DNA of 64,000 bases, from positions 2,356,001-2,420,000 of the forward strand of contig NZ_CP007035.1 in NCBI RefSeq assembly GCF_000243115.2. Reading direction: 5' to 3'. The stretch comes from Niabella soli DSM 19437. GTDB taxonomy: Bacteria > Bacteroidota > Bacteroidia > Chitinophagales > Chitinophagaceae. Position 1 is the stretch's first letter, and every line of letters begins with the position of its first letter. The position numbers and the translations under genes are program-made. The notes beneath the pieces are model-generated. The model worked only from the letters and a program-made list of their open reading frames with translations, searched no databases and was not told the DNA's origin. Positions 28,474-36,730 of the stretch are shown one piece after another.

Positions 28474-28485
28474 GCAAACGTTTGC
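28474..28485. promoter_or_regulatory. Perfect 12-bp palindrome, LacI-family operator-like
   Basis: GCAAACGTTTGC is fully symmetric about a central CG, the hallmark of LacI/PurR-family operators. It lies 87 bp upstream of the AraC start codon. No LacI-family gene is present in the window, so any such regulator must be encoded elsewhere. It could equally be a site for the AraC protein or coincidence. Confidence 0.5.
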
Positions 28486-28697
28486 ACAAACAGGCCTTTT
28501 TGGCCTGAAATCGCCTTTTTCATAATTTAATTAAATATATTCTGTATATGTAAATAATTAATATAAATACAAATAGAAAACTTAGGAGTTTAAGAAAACC
28601 TTTTCGTAGATTTTTTTTCGGAAAAGCAGTATTTATCCCGCAAAAACGGCCTTTTTTTCATAGAAAATGTCGTTAAAATTAATGTAATTTTGACAAT

Positions 28698-28831
28698 TAT
28701 ACGCGGTTTTATTCAGATGTATAACATGCCCGTTTTCTCACAAAAAGCCCCGGTGGTTAGCTAACTATTTTATCTTCCGGCGGTACTATTTGCCAATGTC
28801 TTCTTCAGGCCCGACATTGCCCTTTTTTTTT
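28698..28831 (+). ncRNA. Candidate plus-strand small RNA ending in an orphan terminator
   Basis: caatgtc (28794-28800) pairs with gacattg (28813-28819) and is followed by a T-run (28823-28831): a plus-oriented intrinsic terminator with no plus-strand gene before it. A perfect 8/8 TAnnTTTG -7 element (28685-28692) lies about 100 bp upstream, though no good -33 TTG is seen. A transcript of roughly 130 nt would also contain the palindrome gttagctaac. Small RNAs beside polysaccharide utilisation loci are known in Bacteroides. Transcription here is inferred only. Confidence 0.35.
28794..28831 (+). terminator. Intrinsic terminator without an upstream plus-strand gene
   Basis: A 7-bp stem with a 12-nt loop, followed by ccc and nine T. 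On the minus strand the flank lacks a T-run, so it does not serve the minus-strand GH28 gene. Confidence 0.6.
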
Positions 28832-28900
28832 GGTACAAGTCTGATGGAGTTATAGCGTATTCAAAAAATTCAAACAGTGGCAATACAAACATGCAGTTTC

Positions 28901-30553
28901 TTATTCTTTAAGTAGCACCGCCCCGGCGGGAACGTCGGCGCCCTGCTGCAGTTTGGATTTCGCTTTTGACAAATCACCTCCCTCCACTTTTATATTCCGG
29001 GTATTGCGCCCTTCCACTGCTGCAAATGCTGTTACGGTATCCAAAACCCTGGGTGTGGCCACCAGTACATCCGCACTGTTTCTAAAACGCAGCACCTTGC
29101 TCCCCTGCCTTCCCTGGGTGCTCAACAGGGCAATAACGGCATGCTCCACATTGTCCAGCATCACTGCGGGCCGTGCATCCGCTGCTGCGAGTTTTAACCG
29201 CAGGTTATTTACCGAAAGTCCTTTTACGTTCCTGGCAAAAAGCGCATAAGCGGGCGGTGTTCCGATTTCAAAATATTCACCCGCCACCTTTGGCACTTCA
29301 GCAACCGCCTCGGCCGCTGTTCCGCCGCCGGGGAAGGTGATATGAATATCCTGAAAAGAAATATCCTCCATGTAATTATTATCAAAAGCGTTTAAAACAA
29401 TGCAGGAGCGCAGTTCACCTGAACGGTAGGCGCTTTGAAAAGCTGAGTCGGGCAGCGGCTGCGGCGTTACAACCGTTGCCTGGATATTATTGAATGCCAC
29501 CCGCTTTAAAACGCCCGCCGGAAGATTGTCGCCGGTAACGCTGGATGATTTCCGTTCACTGATACCAATATGAATGGGCCCTGTAACATTCTTCATAATA
29601 AGATTAGAAAAAGTCAGGTCTTCAAACCGGGAACCACGGCTGCAATAGATCTTTATAGGACAGCCATAGGTTTCATAAATCGTGCAATTGGTTATAGTAA
29701 CATTTTGCACAAACCCGCCGCCAAAGCGGAATACAGACCAACGAGTACTAAAAGTACTATCGCTGACGGTCACGTACTGGCAACTGCCGAACAAGGCGCA
29801 GGCATCATCCTGGGTACGTACGTCACAGGCATGAACGTGCACATATCTGCAACTGATAAAATGAAACCCGTCATTGTTATGAATGACGCGCCCTTTAATG
29901 CGGAGCCCGGAAAATTTCAGGTATTCGCTTTGTATCATCCTTATGGAATGATACGCACTATCCTTCAAAAAAATATCGTTTACCTGAACATTCGTGCATT
30001 TGTAAAATAAGATATGATAAGGGCGTTGCGCCCCCGATATTCCGGCAGGTGATGGTGCTCCTTTTGAAGGGCTGCGGAACTGAGCGCCGTTTCCGTCAAT
30101 GGTGCCCATGCCTTCTATGCCGATATTTTCTGCGTTCACAGCATACAGGAGCCCTACATTGCCATCCACCAGTGTTGAATCTCCGTGTAACGGAATTTCA
30201 GCAGCGGCAAAATATTGTTTACCGTCTGTTGTCCCCAGCAGCGTTGCCTGTGCGCTCAGGTAAAGCGTTACATTACTCTTTAATTGCAGGGTTCCGGATA
30301 CAAATATTCCCGGAGGAAAAAAAACGGTTCCCCCTTTATTTCTATTGCAGGTATCAATAGCGGTCTGGATGGCTTTTGTATCCAGTGTTTTTCCATCGCC
30401 TTTTGCTCCAAAGGCTTTCACATTATAAATACCAACTGCATTTTCCGGATCGGCCGGGGCTGGTTCGGCGGCGCCGGCGGATGCTGTTTTAAACAGGCCG
30501 GTACCTGCGGCTAAAGCCGCTGCTTTTGTGAGCCAGTTTCTTCTTGAAAGCAT
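28901..30553 (-). CDS. GH28-like glycosidase with twin-arginine leader
   Basis: A 550-residue beta-helix protein. The N-terminus MLSRRNWLTKAAALAAG matches a Tat export signal (S-R-R-x-W-L-x-K), so it is probably folded before export. GIYNVKAFGAKGDGKTLDTKAI and PPGIFVSGTLQLKSNVTLYL are the GH28/pectate-lyase-3 start. HNNDGFHF (Asp228) and QDDACALFGS (Asp249/Asp250) correspond to the GH28 catalytic aspartates; the histidine motif GHG is not recognisable. It is the last gene of the SusC2 block, 46 bp after GH36. A pectic or rhamnogalacturonan-type substrate is likely given GH105 in the same block, but this branch is divergent. Confidence 0.8.
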   Translation of the reverse strand: MLSRRNWLTKAAALAAGTGLFKTASAGAAEPAPADPENAVGIYNVKAFGAKGDGKTLDTKAIQTAIDTCNRNKGGTVFFPPGIFVSGTLQLKSNVTLYLSAQATLLGTTDGKQYFAAAEIPLHGDSTLVDGNVGLLYAVNAENIGIEGMGTIDGNGAQFRSPSKGAPSPAGISGAQRPYHILFYKCTNVQVNDIFLKDSAYHSIRMIQSEYLKFSGLRIKGRVIHNNDGFHFISCRYVHVHACDVRTQDDACALFGSCQYVTVSDSTFSTRWSVFRFGGGFVQNVTITNCTIYETYGCPIKIYCSRGSRFEDLTFSNLIMKNVTGPIHIGISERKSSSVTGDNLPAGVLKRVAFNNIQATVVTPQPLPDSAFQSAYRSGELRSCIVLNAFDNNYMEDISFQDIHITFPGGGTAAEAVAEVPKVAGEYFEIGTPPAYALFARNVKGLSVNNLRLKLAAADARPAVMLDNVEHAVIALLSTQGRQGSKVLRFRNSADVLVATPRVLDTVTAFAAVEGRNTRNIKVEGGDLSKAKSKLQQGADVPAGAVLLKE

Positions 30554-30599
30554 ATACTATTTTAAATTTATTAGCAGAAGCATGTACCCCAAGTGCCCA

Positions 30600-32753
30600 T
30601 CAGTTTTTTACTTCCGTTATTTCGACAACAGTACTGGTGAGCGATTGCAATTTTCCCGGAGCCAGGTTCAGACCCACTTCCATAAGATAGGCCCCTGAAA
30701 ATATATTTCCATTTTCAGCCAGCAAAGATTTAGTTCCCGGGAATAAATTAATTTCTTTGATCCGATATTGCTTACCCGCATCCAGTCCCTGCAACAATAC
30801 TTTTGAAAAGCTATCCTTCTTTCTAAGATTCAGGAAATAATTAAACAGAACCGACCGGGTTTTATCTTCATTCACGTACATAACAACGGCACGGTTTTCA
30901 TCATAGGGTGAGATCAGCCGGTAGAGATCGCCTTTCCAGATAACATTGCTGATATCCTTATATGTTTTTACCGCTGCCTTACTAAACTCCAGTTCCTGCG
31001 GAGTAAAATTATTTATGCGGATATCATAACCCATTTTTCCCATCATGGCCACATCTGTTTTAAATTTCAGCGACTGTTTGCCCATGCCGGTAACATGCGC
31101 TGCAATTGTATTTGCCGGAAAAAAATAAGAATATCCCCACTGGATGAAGATCCGTTCCAACGCATCGGTATTATCGCTGGGCCAAAATTCAGTAAAATAT
31201 TCCAGCGCCTTATAATCCGTGCGTCCACCGCCACCCGCACATAACATGATCGGAAGGTGCGGATATTTTTCGCGAATGCGTTTCATAACCGCATAAAATC
31301 CCTTTGTATAGTTGATATACAAATGCGACTGCCGTTCTTTTAAATAAACAGAATACGCATTCGTCATGCTCCTGTTGCAATCCCATTTTATAAAAGCGAT
31401 GCCGGGTGCCGTCTTCATTAATTGATCCACCGTATTAAACACGAAGTCCTGCACTTTCGGATTGGTGAGATCCAATACTAACTGGTTCCTTCCATAGCTC
31501 TCCGGCCGGTTGGGCAATTTCAAAATCCAGTCCGGATGTTTTTCATAAAGCTCGCTTTTAGGGTTTACCATTTCCGGTTCCAGCCAGATACCGAATTTTA
31601 TATTACGGGCATCCGCTTCCTTTACCAGCTTTGCCAATCCGTTGGGCAGTTTTGAGCGGTCGGGCTGCCAATCGCCCAGACCCGCCTTGTCATTGTTCCT
31701 TGGATATTTATTCCCGAACCAACCATCGTCCAGCAAAAACAGGTCTACCCCTAAACCCTTCGCTTCATCAAACAATTCCACCAATCGCTGTTCGTTAAAG
31801 TTGGTATGTGTGGCTTCCCAATTATTTAAGAGTGTCATGCGGGGCGCATTACCATCGAGCAAGGCCTCCTTCCGCACCCATTTGTGCAGGTTGCGGCTGG
31901 CCTGCCCCTTTCCTTTATCCGAATAGGTAAACACAAATCCGGGCGTTTCAAAAATTTCATTCGGGTTGAGATAATATTCCGATGCAAAGGGGTTGATCCC
32001 TGCCAGGATGCGCAACCCGTTTTTCTGATCCACTTCAAAAGTATATTTAAAATTACCCGTCCACCCCAGGGTACCGGCAATTAATTTTCCTTCTGTTTCA
32101 GTAGAAGGCTTATCTAATGAAACAAAGAAGGTCTGTGTCTGGTAGAAGTTCGTACGGGTGCCCAGTTTGCTTTCAATGCTCTTGATCCCGTTCTGGAGTT
32201 GCTCTTCTTTCATTTGCACCTCGCGCGCCCAGTCGCCGTGAAATTGGGTAAGCCAGTATTCATTAGCATTAAAATGCAGCAGGGAGGAGGCATATTGCGT
32301 CAGCAGCACCGGCTTCTTTTCCTGGTGCCGGATCTCCGTCCAGGTTTTGATCACATCTTCATCAATATAGGCGTTAAAATGAAGGATAACATAAAACGGA
32401 TAAACAGGATCTTTCAAACGAATTTGCGTGTGTACGCTATTTGCCTCCTTCGTTTGCTTATAATCTTCAAACTGCAGGTCCAGCGAGGGATTGCCATCAT
32501 TATGCACCGCCCGTATCGCTGGTTCAAACTGATTTTCCATACCCGCCGTCAGGTAAATCTCCCGGCCGCTGTTCAATGTTGCATAATCTGCTTTTACAAG
32601 TTTCTCTCCGATATATACCTGGATCACTTTTTTATCCTTGCCCACCTTGTAGACAAGAGCTGTGTTCTTTGTTTCAATAAATATTTTATCCGGCTGGGAT
32701 TTCCCCGCAAAGGATACAAACAGAAAAATAAGAATATAAAAAAAGGATTTCAT
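30600..32753 (-). CDS. GH36 alpha-galactosidase
   Basis: A 717-residue secreted GH36 enzyme releasing alpha-linked galactose. The start at 32753 (MKSFFYILIF) gives a simple signal peptide ending GKSQ; an in-frame ATG at 32774 is possible. The N-terminal beta-supersandwich is followed by the barrel with NNWEATHTNFNE, LDDGWFGN and GIWLEPEMVNP. The nucleophile is Asp458 in FIKWDCNRS and the acid/base Asp527 in WPSDNTDALER, 69 residues apart as in characterised members. GH36 also contains N-acetylgalactosaminidases, but these motifs fit galactosidases best. It lies between the six-hairpin protein and GH28. Confidence 0.92.
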   Translation of the reverse strand: MKSFFYILIFLFVSFAGKSQPDKIFIETKNTALVYKVGKDKKVIQVYIGEKLVKADYATLNSGREIYLTAGMENQFEPAIRAVHNDGNPSLDLQFEDYKQTKEANSVHTQIRLKDPVYPFYVILHFNAYIDEDVIKTWTEIRHQEKKPVLLTQYASSLLHFNANEYWLTQFHGDWAREVQMKEEQLQNGIKSIESKLGTRTNFYQTQTFFVSLDKPSTETEGKLIAGTLGWTGNFKYTFEVDQKNGLRILAGINPFASEYYLNPNEIFETPGFVFTYSDKGKGQASRNLHKWVRKEALLDGNAPRMTLLNNWEATHTNFNEQRLVELFDEAKGLGVDLFLLDDGWFGNKYPRNNDKAGLGDWQPDRSKLPNGLAKLVKEADARNIKFGIWLEPEMVNPKSELYEKHPDWILKLPNRPESYGRNQLVLDLTNPKVQDFVFNTVDQLMKTAPGIAFIKWDCNRSMTNAYSVYLKERQSHLYINYTKGFYAVMKRIREKYPHLPIMLCAGGGGRTDYKALEYFTEFWPSDNTDALERIFIQWGYSYFFPANTIAAHVTGMGKQSLKFKTDVAMMGKMGYDIRINNFTPQELEFSKAAVKTYKDISNVIWKGDLYRLISPYDENRAVVMYVNEDKTRSVLFNYFLNLRKKDSFSKVLLQGLDAGKQYRIKEINLFPGTKSLLAENGNIFSGAYLMEVGLNLAPGKLQSLTSTVVEITEVKN

Positions 32754-32818
32754 TTTATTTGTAATGGTCTTCATATAAGAAAAAGAGTATCGTTGTAATG
32801 ATTGTTTGGCAAGAGGGA

Positions 32819-32873
32819 AGTGGCGAGTAGTCAATAGGGGCAACCGGTTCCTTCCCACTAGCTACTCGCTACT
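32819..32873. repeat. Inverted repeat downstream of the six-hairpin gene
   Basis: agtggcgagtag (32819-32830) pairs at 11 of 12 positions with ctactcgctact (32862-32873), ending just outside the stop codon at 32884. It is rich in tag/act words like other short intergenic repeats here. It may form a hairpin in the transcript between the two genes. Confidence 0.5.
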
Positions 32874-32883
32874 TTCTACTCCC

Positions 32884-34929
32884 TTATAACTGAATAGCTA
32901 TCGTTTTACCTTCCTTAACTGCGTAAGTTTTATCTTTCCCATCGCCGGAAACCTTCACCGTCAGGTAGCTGCCCTTTTTTCTTACCACTTCTATATTGAA
33001 CACCGTTCCAAATGCATGAATATTTTTCAACCGCATATAATTCCATGCTGCCGGCAGGTTGGGCGTAAAATTAAAGGACCGGAAACCTGTAGGACGCATC
33101 CCTAATACTCCTTCGGTAAAAATGCGGCAATACAGTCCGCTTTCTGCCGACAGGTGCCGCTGGTTCCCCTCGGGGTAAGCTTCTACTGCATAAGGTACAT
33201 GCTCGCCCAGCAAACGCCTTTCTGAATAATATTTCAGAAAATCATAAGCCTTGGTTGTTTCACCTGCTGCAAATGCCCCGCGCAACCCATACAGTGTGGC
33301 TCTGTCCCAAAACGTTTTATTTCCGGCAAGGGAAGCCAGCCCGTCGGCAGTCCACAGGCGTTCCGAAAACAGGGCATCGATCGTTCCCTGCTTCCTGTCA
33401 AAGAGATCCATTACCAATGGTGTGGCAATCCAGGCGCGCAGGGTATCATTTCCTTTATAGTAACGATAGGTTTTAAATCCTTCCACCGTAGCACCAAAAT
33501 ATTTTTCAATATTGATACGCATCTGTGCGGCCTGATCGGTATAGCCTTTTACCTGCGCAGCGGGCTTCCCCAGGGCCTTTGCCAGCATTGCGGCAGACAC
33601 CAATCCATCATAATATAAACAACTCGTATTCAAATTTGCATTGCCCGAAGGAAACCGTCCCTCCAGTTCATCCCTGTTGCTCCACACCACGCCTTCATCA
33701 TTAATTTTTCGCTTGCAATACTCCAGGCACCATTCGATCAGCGGCCATAATACTCTTGCAGAATCAGCGCTACCGTTGGCTAGTGCAAAGCGACCGGCGC
33801 CATAGGCGATCATAGCCATATCGCCACGGTCTCCGGCTCCGTGCCAGGTGCCCCGGCCCTCGTCAATAATGGAGCTGGGTATGGGCTTATACTCAGGGTT
33901 CATATAACCGGCAAACAAACGGTAGGCGTTCATGGCAGACTTTGTTCCGATCTTATCGCCCAGGAATGCAAAAAAAGGATTGACATATTCCGCCTGGTCA
34001 TTAGCCCATATGGCGGCGTAGTACCGCAGGCCGCCAGGACTGTGCATGAATCCGCCTTTTGTATTATAGATACTTTCGGTGCCTCTTATCTTGGCAAAAT
34101 AAAACATAGTGTTCAATACACGGTCCGGTGTTTCCAGTTGCAGCAGCGAGGTAATTTCCTTTACTCTTTCCTGCCTCGCCGCTTCTTCCTTATTTATATT
34201 TACATCCATCAGCGGCGTAGCAGCCCCGGCAATGGCCTGGTAGCTGATACCAAATACCACAGAATCTCCGGGGGCAACGGTTTTCAGCCCGTCACCAACG
34301 GTGGCAACAATAAAGCGCAGCGGTCCTTCGCTAGCCCGTTCGGGAGCAGGCCGCACCTCCCGCCGCATATATTCCATTTCTATTTTTGCCGCCTGGCTTC
34401 CCTTATTAATAAAGACTAATTTTTCAACAGCAAGCGCTTTATCTACCGAGGGGAAAAACGATCTTTTTAAGATAATGGACCCATCCTTGCCGATCGAGCT
34501 CTCTGCGGTAAGCATACCATCAAACCGGATCGTTGCTGTTTTTTCCGGCTGATCTTCCATAACGGTGGCATTATACACACCCTTTTTCATCAGTTTATCA
34601 TTCAGCAAAATCCGGGGCAGGTTTTCATCATCCACACTATACATCATGGAAGATATGGTTCTGGCCGGCAACAGGCGAAAAGTGGGATAAACAAAAGTCC
34701 GTACATAGGAAGGTTTCTTTGATTCATCCACTCCGTATTGCAACCAAAGGGAAACTTTCTGTCCGCTCATTTCAATATGATCTTCGTGTGGAAGACGGTC
34801 TTTTACCTGCCAAAGGATACTTCCGTCCTGTTGTATAGCCCAACGGTCCTGCACCGGGGTTGCTTGCTGCGCATTGGCATTTGTAAAAAATGCCAATGCT
34901 GTACTAATAGCCAAATAATATTTCTTCAT
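32884..34929 (-). CDS. Six-hairpin glycosidase-like protein, family uncertain
   Basis: A 681-residue secreted protein (signal MKKYYLAIST to about NANA). Residues ~20-260 are a beta-sandwich; the rest reads as an (alpha/alpha)6 barrel, with KGGFMHSPGGLRYYAAIWANDQAEYV, GDRGDMAMIAYGAGRFA, VWSNRDELEGRFPSGNANLN and VEAYPEGNQRHLSAESGLYCRIF. Asp and Glu in WANDQAEY, SNRDELEG and LSAESGLY are plausible catalytic residues. The architecture is shared by GH78, GH95, GH127, GH142-like and related families; I cannot place it in one. It follows SusD2 directly. The ATG at 34929 is chosen because it starts a normal signal peptide. Confidence 0.6.
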   Translation of the reverse strand: MKKYYLAISTALAFFTNANAQQATPVQDRWAIQQDGSILWQVKDRLPHEDHIEMSGQKVSLWLQYGVDESKKPSYVRTFVYPTFRLLPARTISSMMYSVDDENLPRILLNDKLMKKGVYNATVMEDQPEKTATIRFDGMLTAESSIGKDGSIILKRSFFPSVDKALAVEKLVFINKGSQAAKIEMEYMRREVRPAPERASEGPLRFIVATVGDGLKTVAPGDSVVFGISYQAIAGAATPLMDVNINKEEAARQERVKEITSLLQLETPDRVLNTMFYFAKIRGTESIYNTKGGFMHSPGGLRYYAAIWANDQAEYVNPFFAFLGDKIGTKSAMNAYRLFAGYMNPEYKPIPSSIIDEGRGTWHGAGDRGDMAMIAYGAGRFALANGSADSARVLWPLIEWCLEYCKRKINDEGVVWSNRDELEGRFPSGNANLNTSCLYYDGLVSAAMLAKALGKPAAQVKGYTDQAAQMRINIEKYFGATVEGFKTYRYYKGNDTLRAWIATPLVMDLFDRKQGTIDALFSERLWTADGLASLAGNKTFWDRATLYGLRGAFAAGETTKAYDFLKYYSERRLLGEHVPYAVEAYPEGNQRHLSAESGLYCRIFTEGVLGMRPTGFRSFNFTPNLPAAWNYMRLKNIHAFGTVFNIEVVRKKGSYLTVKVSGDGKDKTYAVKEGKTIAIQL

Positions 34930-35010
34930 TATAGATGCGTTCAATAAATAACATTTACACAACTCAAACATATGATATCACCGTAAAAAATACAATTATA
35001 AATCCTTAGG

Positions 35011-36720
35011 CTACCACCCCGGGTTCTGCGGATAAGGGTCGCCGGTAATAGTCGCATCAATCTGTGCCTGTGGAATGGGCCGCAGGATGTGTTTGTCGAT
35101 AATATTGGGCGCCGCTTCAGGATTATGAAGCCGTACCCGTTCCAAAAGTTTACCAGTCCGCACCAGGTCCCACCAACGCACCATTTCACCACATAATTCG
35201 CGGGAGCGCTCATCCAGGATAAAATTTAGTGAAATATCTGCTGCCGTTATATCCATCAGTTGTGGATTAGCACCGGTAGCCGCTGCGCGTTCCCGCAAGA
35301 GGTTCAGATACTTTACGGCATTGGGAACATCGCCATCCATAAATGCCGCCTCTGCTGCAACGAGGTAGGTTTCCGCCAGTCTGAAAACAATCACCGGTCG
35401 TACCGAGGGATCATTTAAGTTGGCCCGCTTGGTATCAAAATATTTTTTCATTGCAGGCGAAAGATTATTCGCGTATTTACGTGGAGGCATCAGCAAATAT
35501 TTCGCGGCTTTTATCTGGGCATCTGAAGCATCCACACCCGGCATGTAAATAGCCGTATCGCCAAAAGCAAATTTGGGCTGCCCCGAAACTGCGCCCGCCG
35601 GCGCTCCTGCCGGAAGCGGGTTGGGCCAAACGGGATACCCTTTGGGATCGGGATTATTGGCATACCAAACTGTTTGAAATGTTTTACTATAGCGGCTGTC
35701 AATAACTTTTTCTTTATAAACAGTATCTGTAAGCCATCTTGTGGGTATGCACCGGATATATGGTCTGCCGTAATCCATACTGCGCACCATTCCGGGTTGC
35801 TTTTCATACTGAGGCACCCACATATGATTTAAAACATTATCTGCGCTGAAGTTGGATATACCGCTGTTGTTGGGCCCGTTATAAGCCAGGTTGGACGTAT
35901 GCTGCACGGACCAGAGCACTTCCGCATTGTCTTCATTTCCCTCGGCAAACACTTTTCCAAAATCCGGCAGCAGCCCTAACCCAATAGACGCACTTCCGCT
36001 GATCAGATCTGTTGCGGTAAGGTAGGCGTTGTGGTAGTCATCAGGCTTTTTCGCAGCCGATCCTGCGCGCGCCAGGTATACTTTTGCCAGTACATGTTTG
36101 GCTGCAGCCGCGGTAGCCTTCCCCGGCAACACCCCGGTACTTTTGGGGCTCGCGGGCAGTATGGCAATCGCCGCCTTCAGGTCCTCAATGATAAAATCAT
36201 ACATATCTGCCAAACTACTCCTTGTTGCGGATGTTGTGGGCGTTGCCTGAAAATCCTTATTGAGCGTTACCCCGCCGTAGAATTGCACCAGTATGAAATA
36301 ATAATTGGCGCGCAGGAATTTCACCTCACCAATAAGTTTATCTTTTGCAGCCTGCGGCAGGTCTACTTTAGCTGCATTATCAATAAGTCCGTTACAGGTA
36401 TTTATAAAAGTGTATGCAGCCTTCCAGATATTGGCAACCGATCCATTGGTGGAGGTGTAATTGCTGCTGTACAGGTTAATATCGCTGTTGCCATCGATCC
36501 CCCGCATAAACTCATCCGTTCCGATACAGGTCATGGTAAACAGATCCTGTGCGCCCCAGAAATTACGCATACCCGCATAAGCCGCGTCCACACCCTGCTG
36601 GAAGCCCTGTGTGGTGGAGAAAAAATCAGGCACCAGGGTGGCCTTCGGGTCCTCTACTAAAAATTTGCTGCATCCGGACAGCGCCATTATTATCGTAAAG
36701 AAAAATATAATTCGTTTCAT
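35011..36720 (-). CDS. SusD-like outer-membrane glycan-binding lipoprotein 2
   Basis: Partner of SusC2. Lipobox ALSGC followed by SKFLVEDPKATLVPDFFST; the mature N-terminus is typical of RagB/SusD proteins. The C-terminal part has VIVFRLAETYLVAAEAAFM, YLNLLRERAA, ILDERSRELCGEMVRWWDLVRTGKLLER and a final PIPQAQIDATITGDPYPQNPGW, all standard. The ATG at 36720 lies 10 bp past the SusC2 stop; an upstream ATG would overlap SusC2. Confidence 0.93.
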   Translation of the reverse strand: MKRIIFFFTIIMALSGCSKFLVEDPKATLVPDFFSTTQGFQQGVDAAYAGMRNFWGAQDLFTMTCIGTDEFMRGIDGNSDINLYSSNYTSTNGSVANIWKAAYTFINTCNGLIDNAAKVDLPQAAKDKLIGEVKFLRANYYFILVQFYGGVTLNKDFQATPTTSATRSSLADMYDFIIEDLKAAIAILPASPKSTGVLPGKATAAAAKHVLAKVYLARAGSAAKKPDDYHNAYLTATDLISGSASIGLGLLPDFGKVFAEGNEDNAEVLWSVQHTSNLAYNGPNNSGISNFSADNVLNHMWVPQYEKQPGMVRSMDYGRPYIRCIPTRWLTDTVYKEKVIDSRYSKTFQTVWYANNPDPKGYPVWPNPLPAGAPAGAVSGQPKFAFGDTAIYMPGVDASDAQIKAAKYLLMPPRKYANNLSPAMKKYFDTKRANLNDPSVRPVIVFRLAETYLVAAEAAFMDGDVPNAVKYLNLLRERAAATGANPQLMDITAADISLNFILDERSRELCGEMVRWWDLVRTGKLLERVRLHNPEAAPNIIDKHILRPIPQAQIDATITGDPYPQNPGW

Positions 36721-36730
36721 GTGTCTATTT

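Larger units (their letters stand above)
28388..28900. other. 513-bp AT-rich regulatory gap upstream of the AraC gene
   Basis: Very AT-rich. Contents: the palindrome GCAAACGTTTGC (28474-28485), an 8-A run (28461-28468), a caggcc/ggcctg hairpin with a T5 loop (28491-28507), a perfect plus-strand TAATTTTG -7 element (28685-28692) and a plus-strand intrinsic terminator (28794-28831). No protein-coding frame is convincing. Confidence 0.65.
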
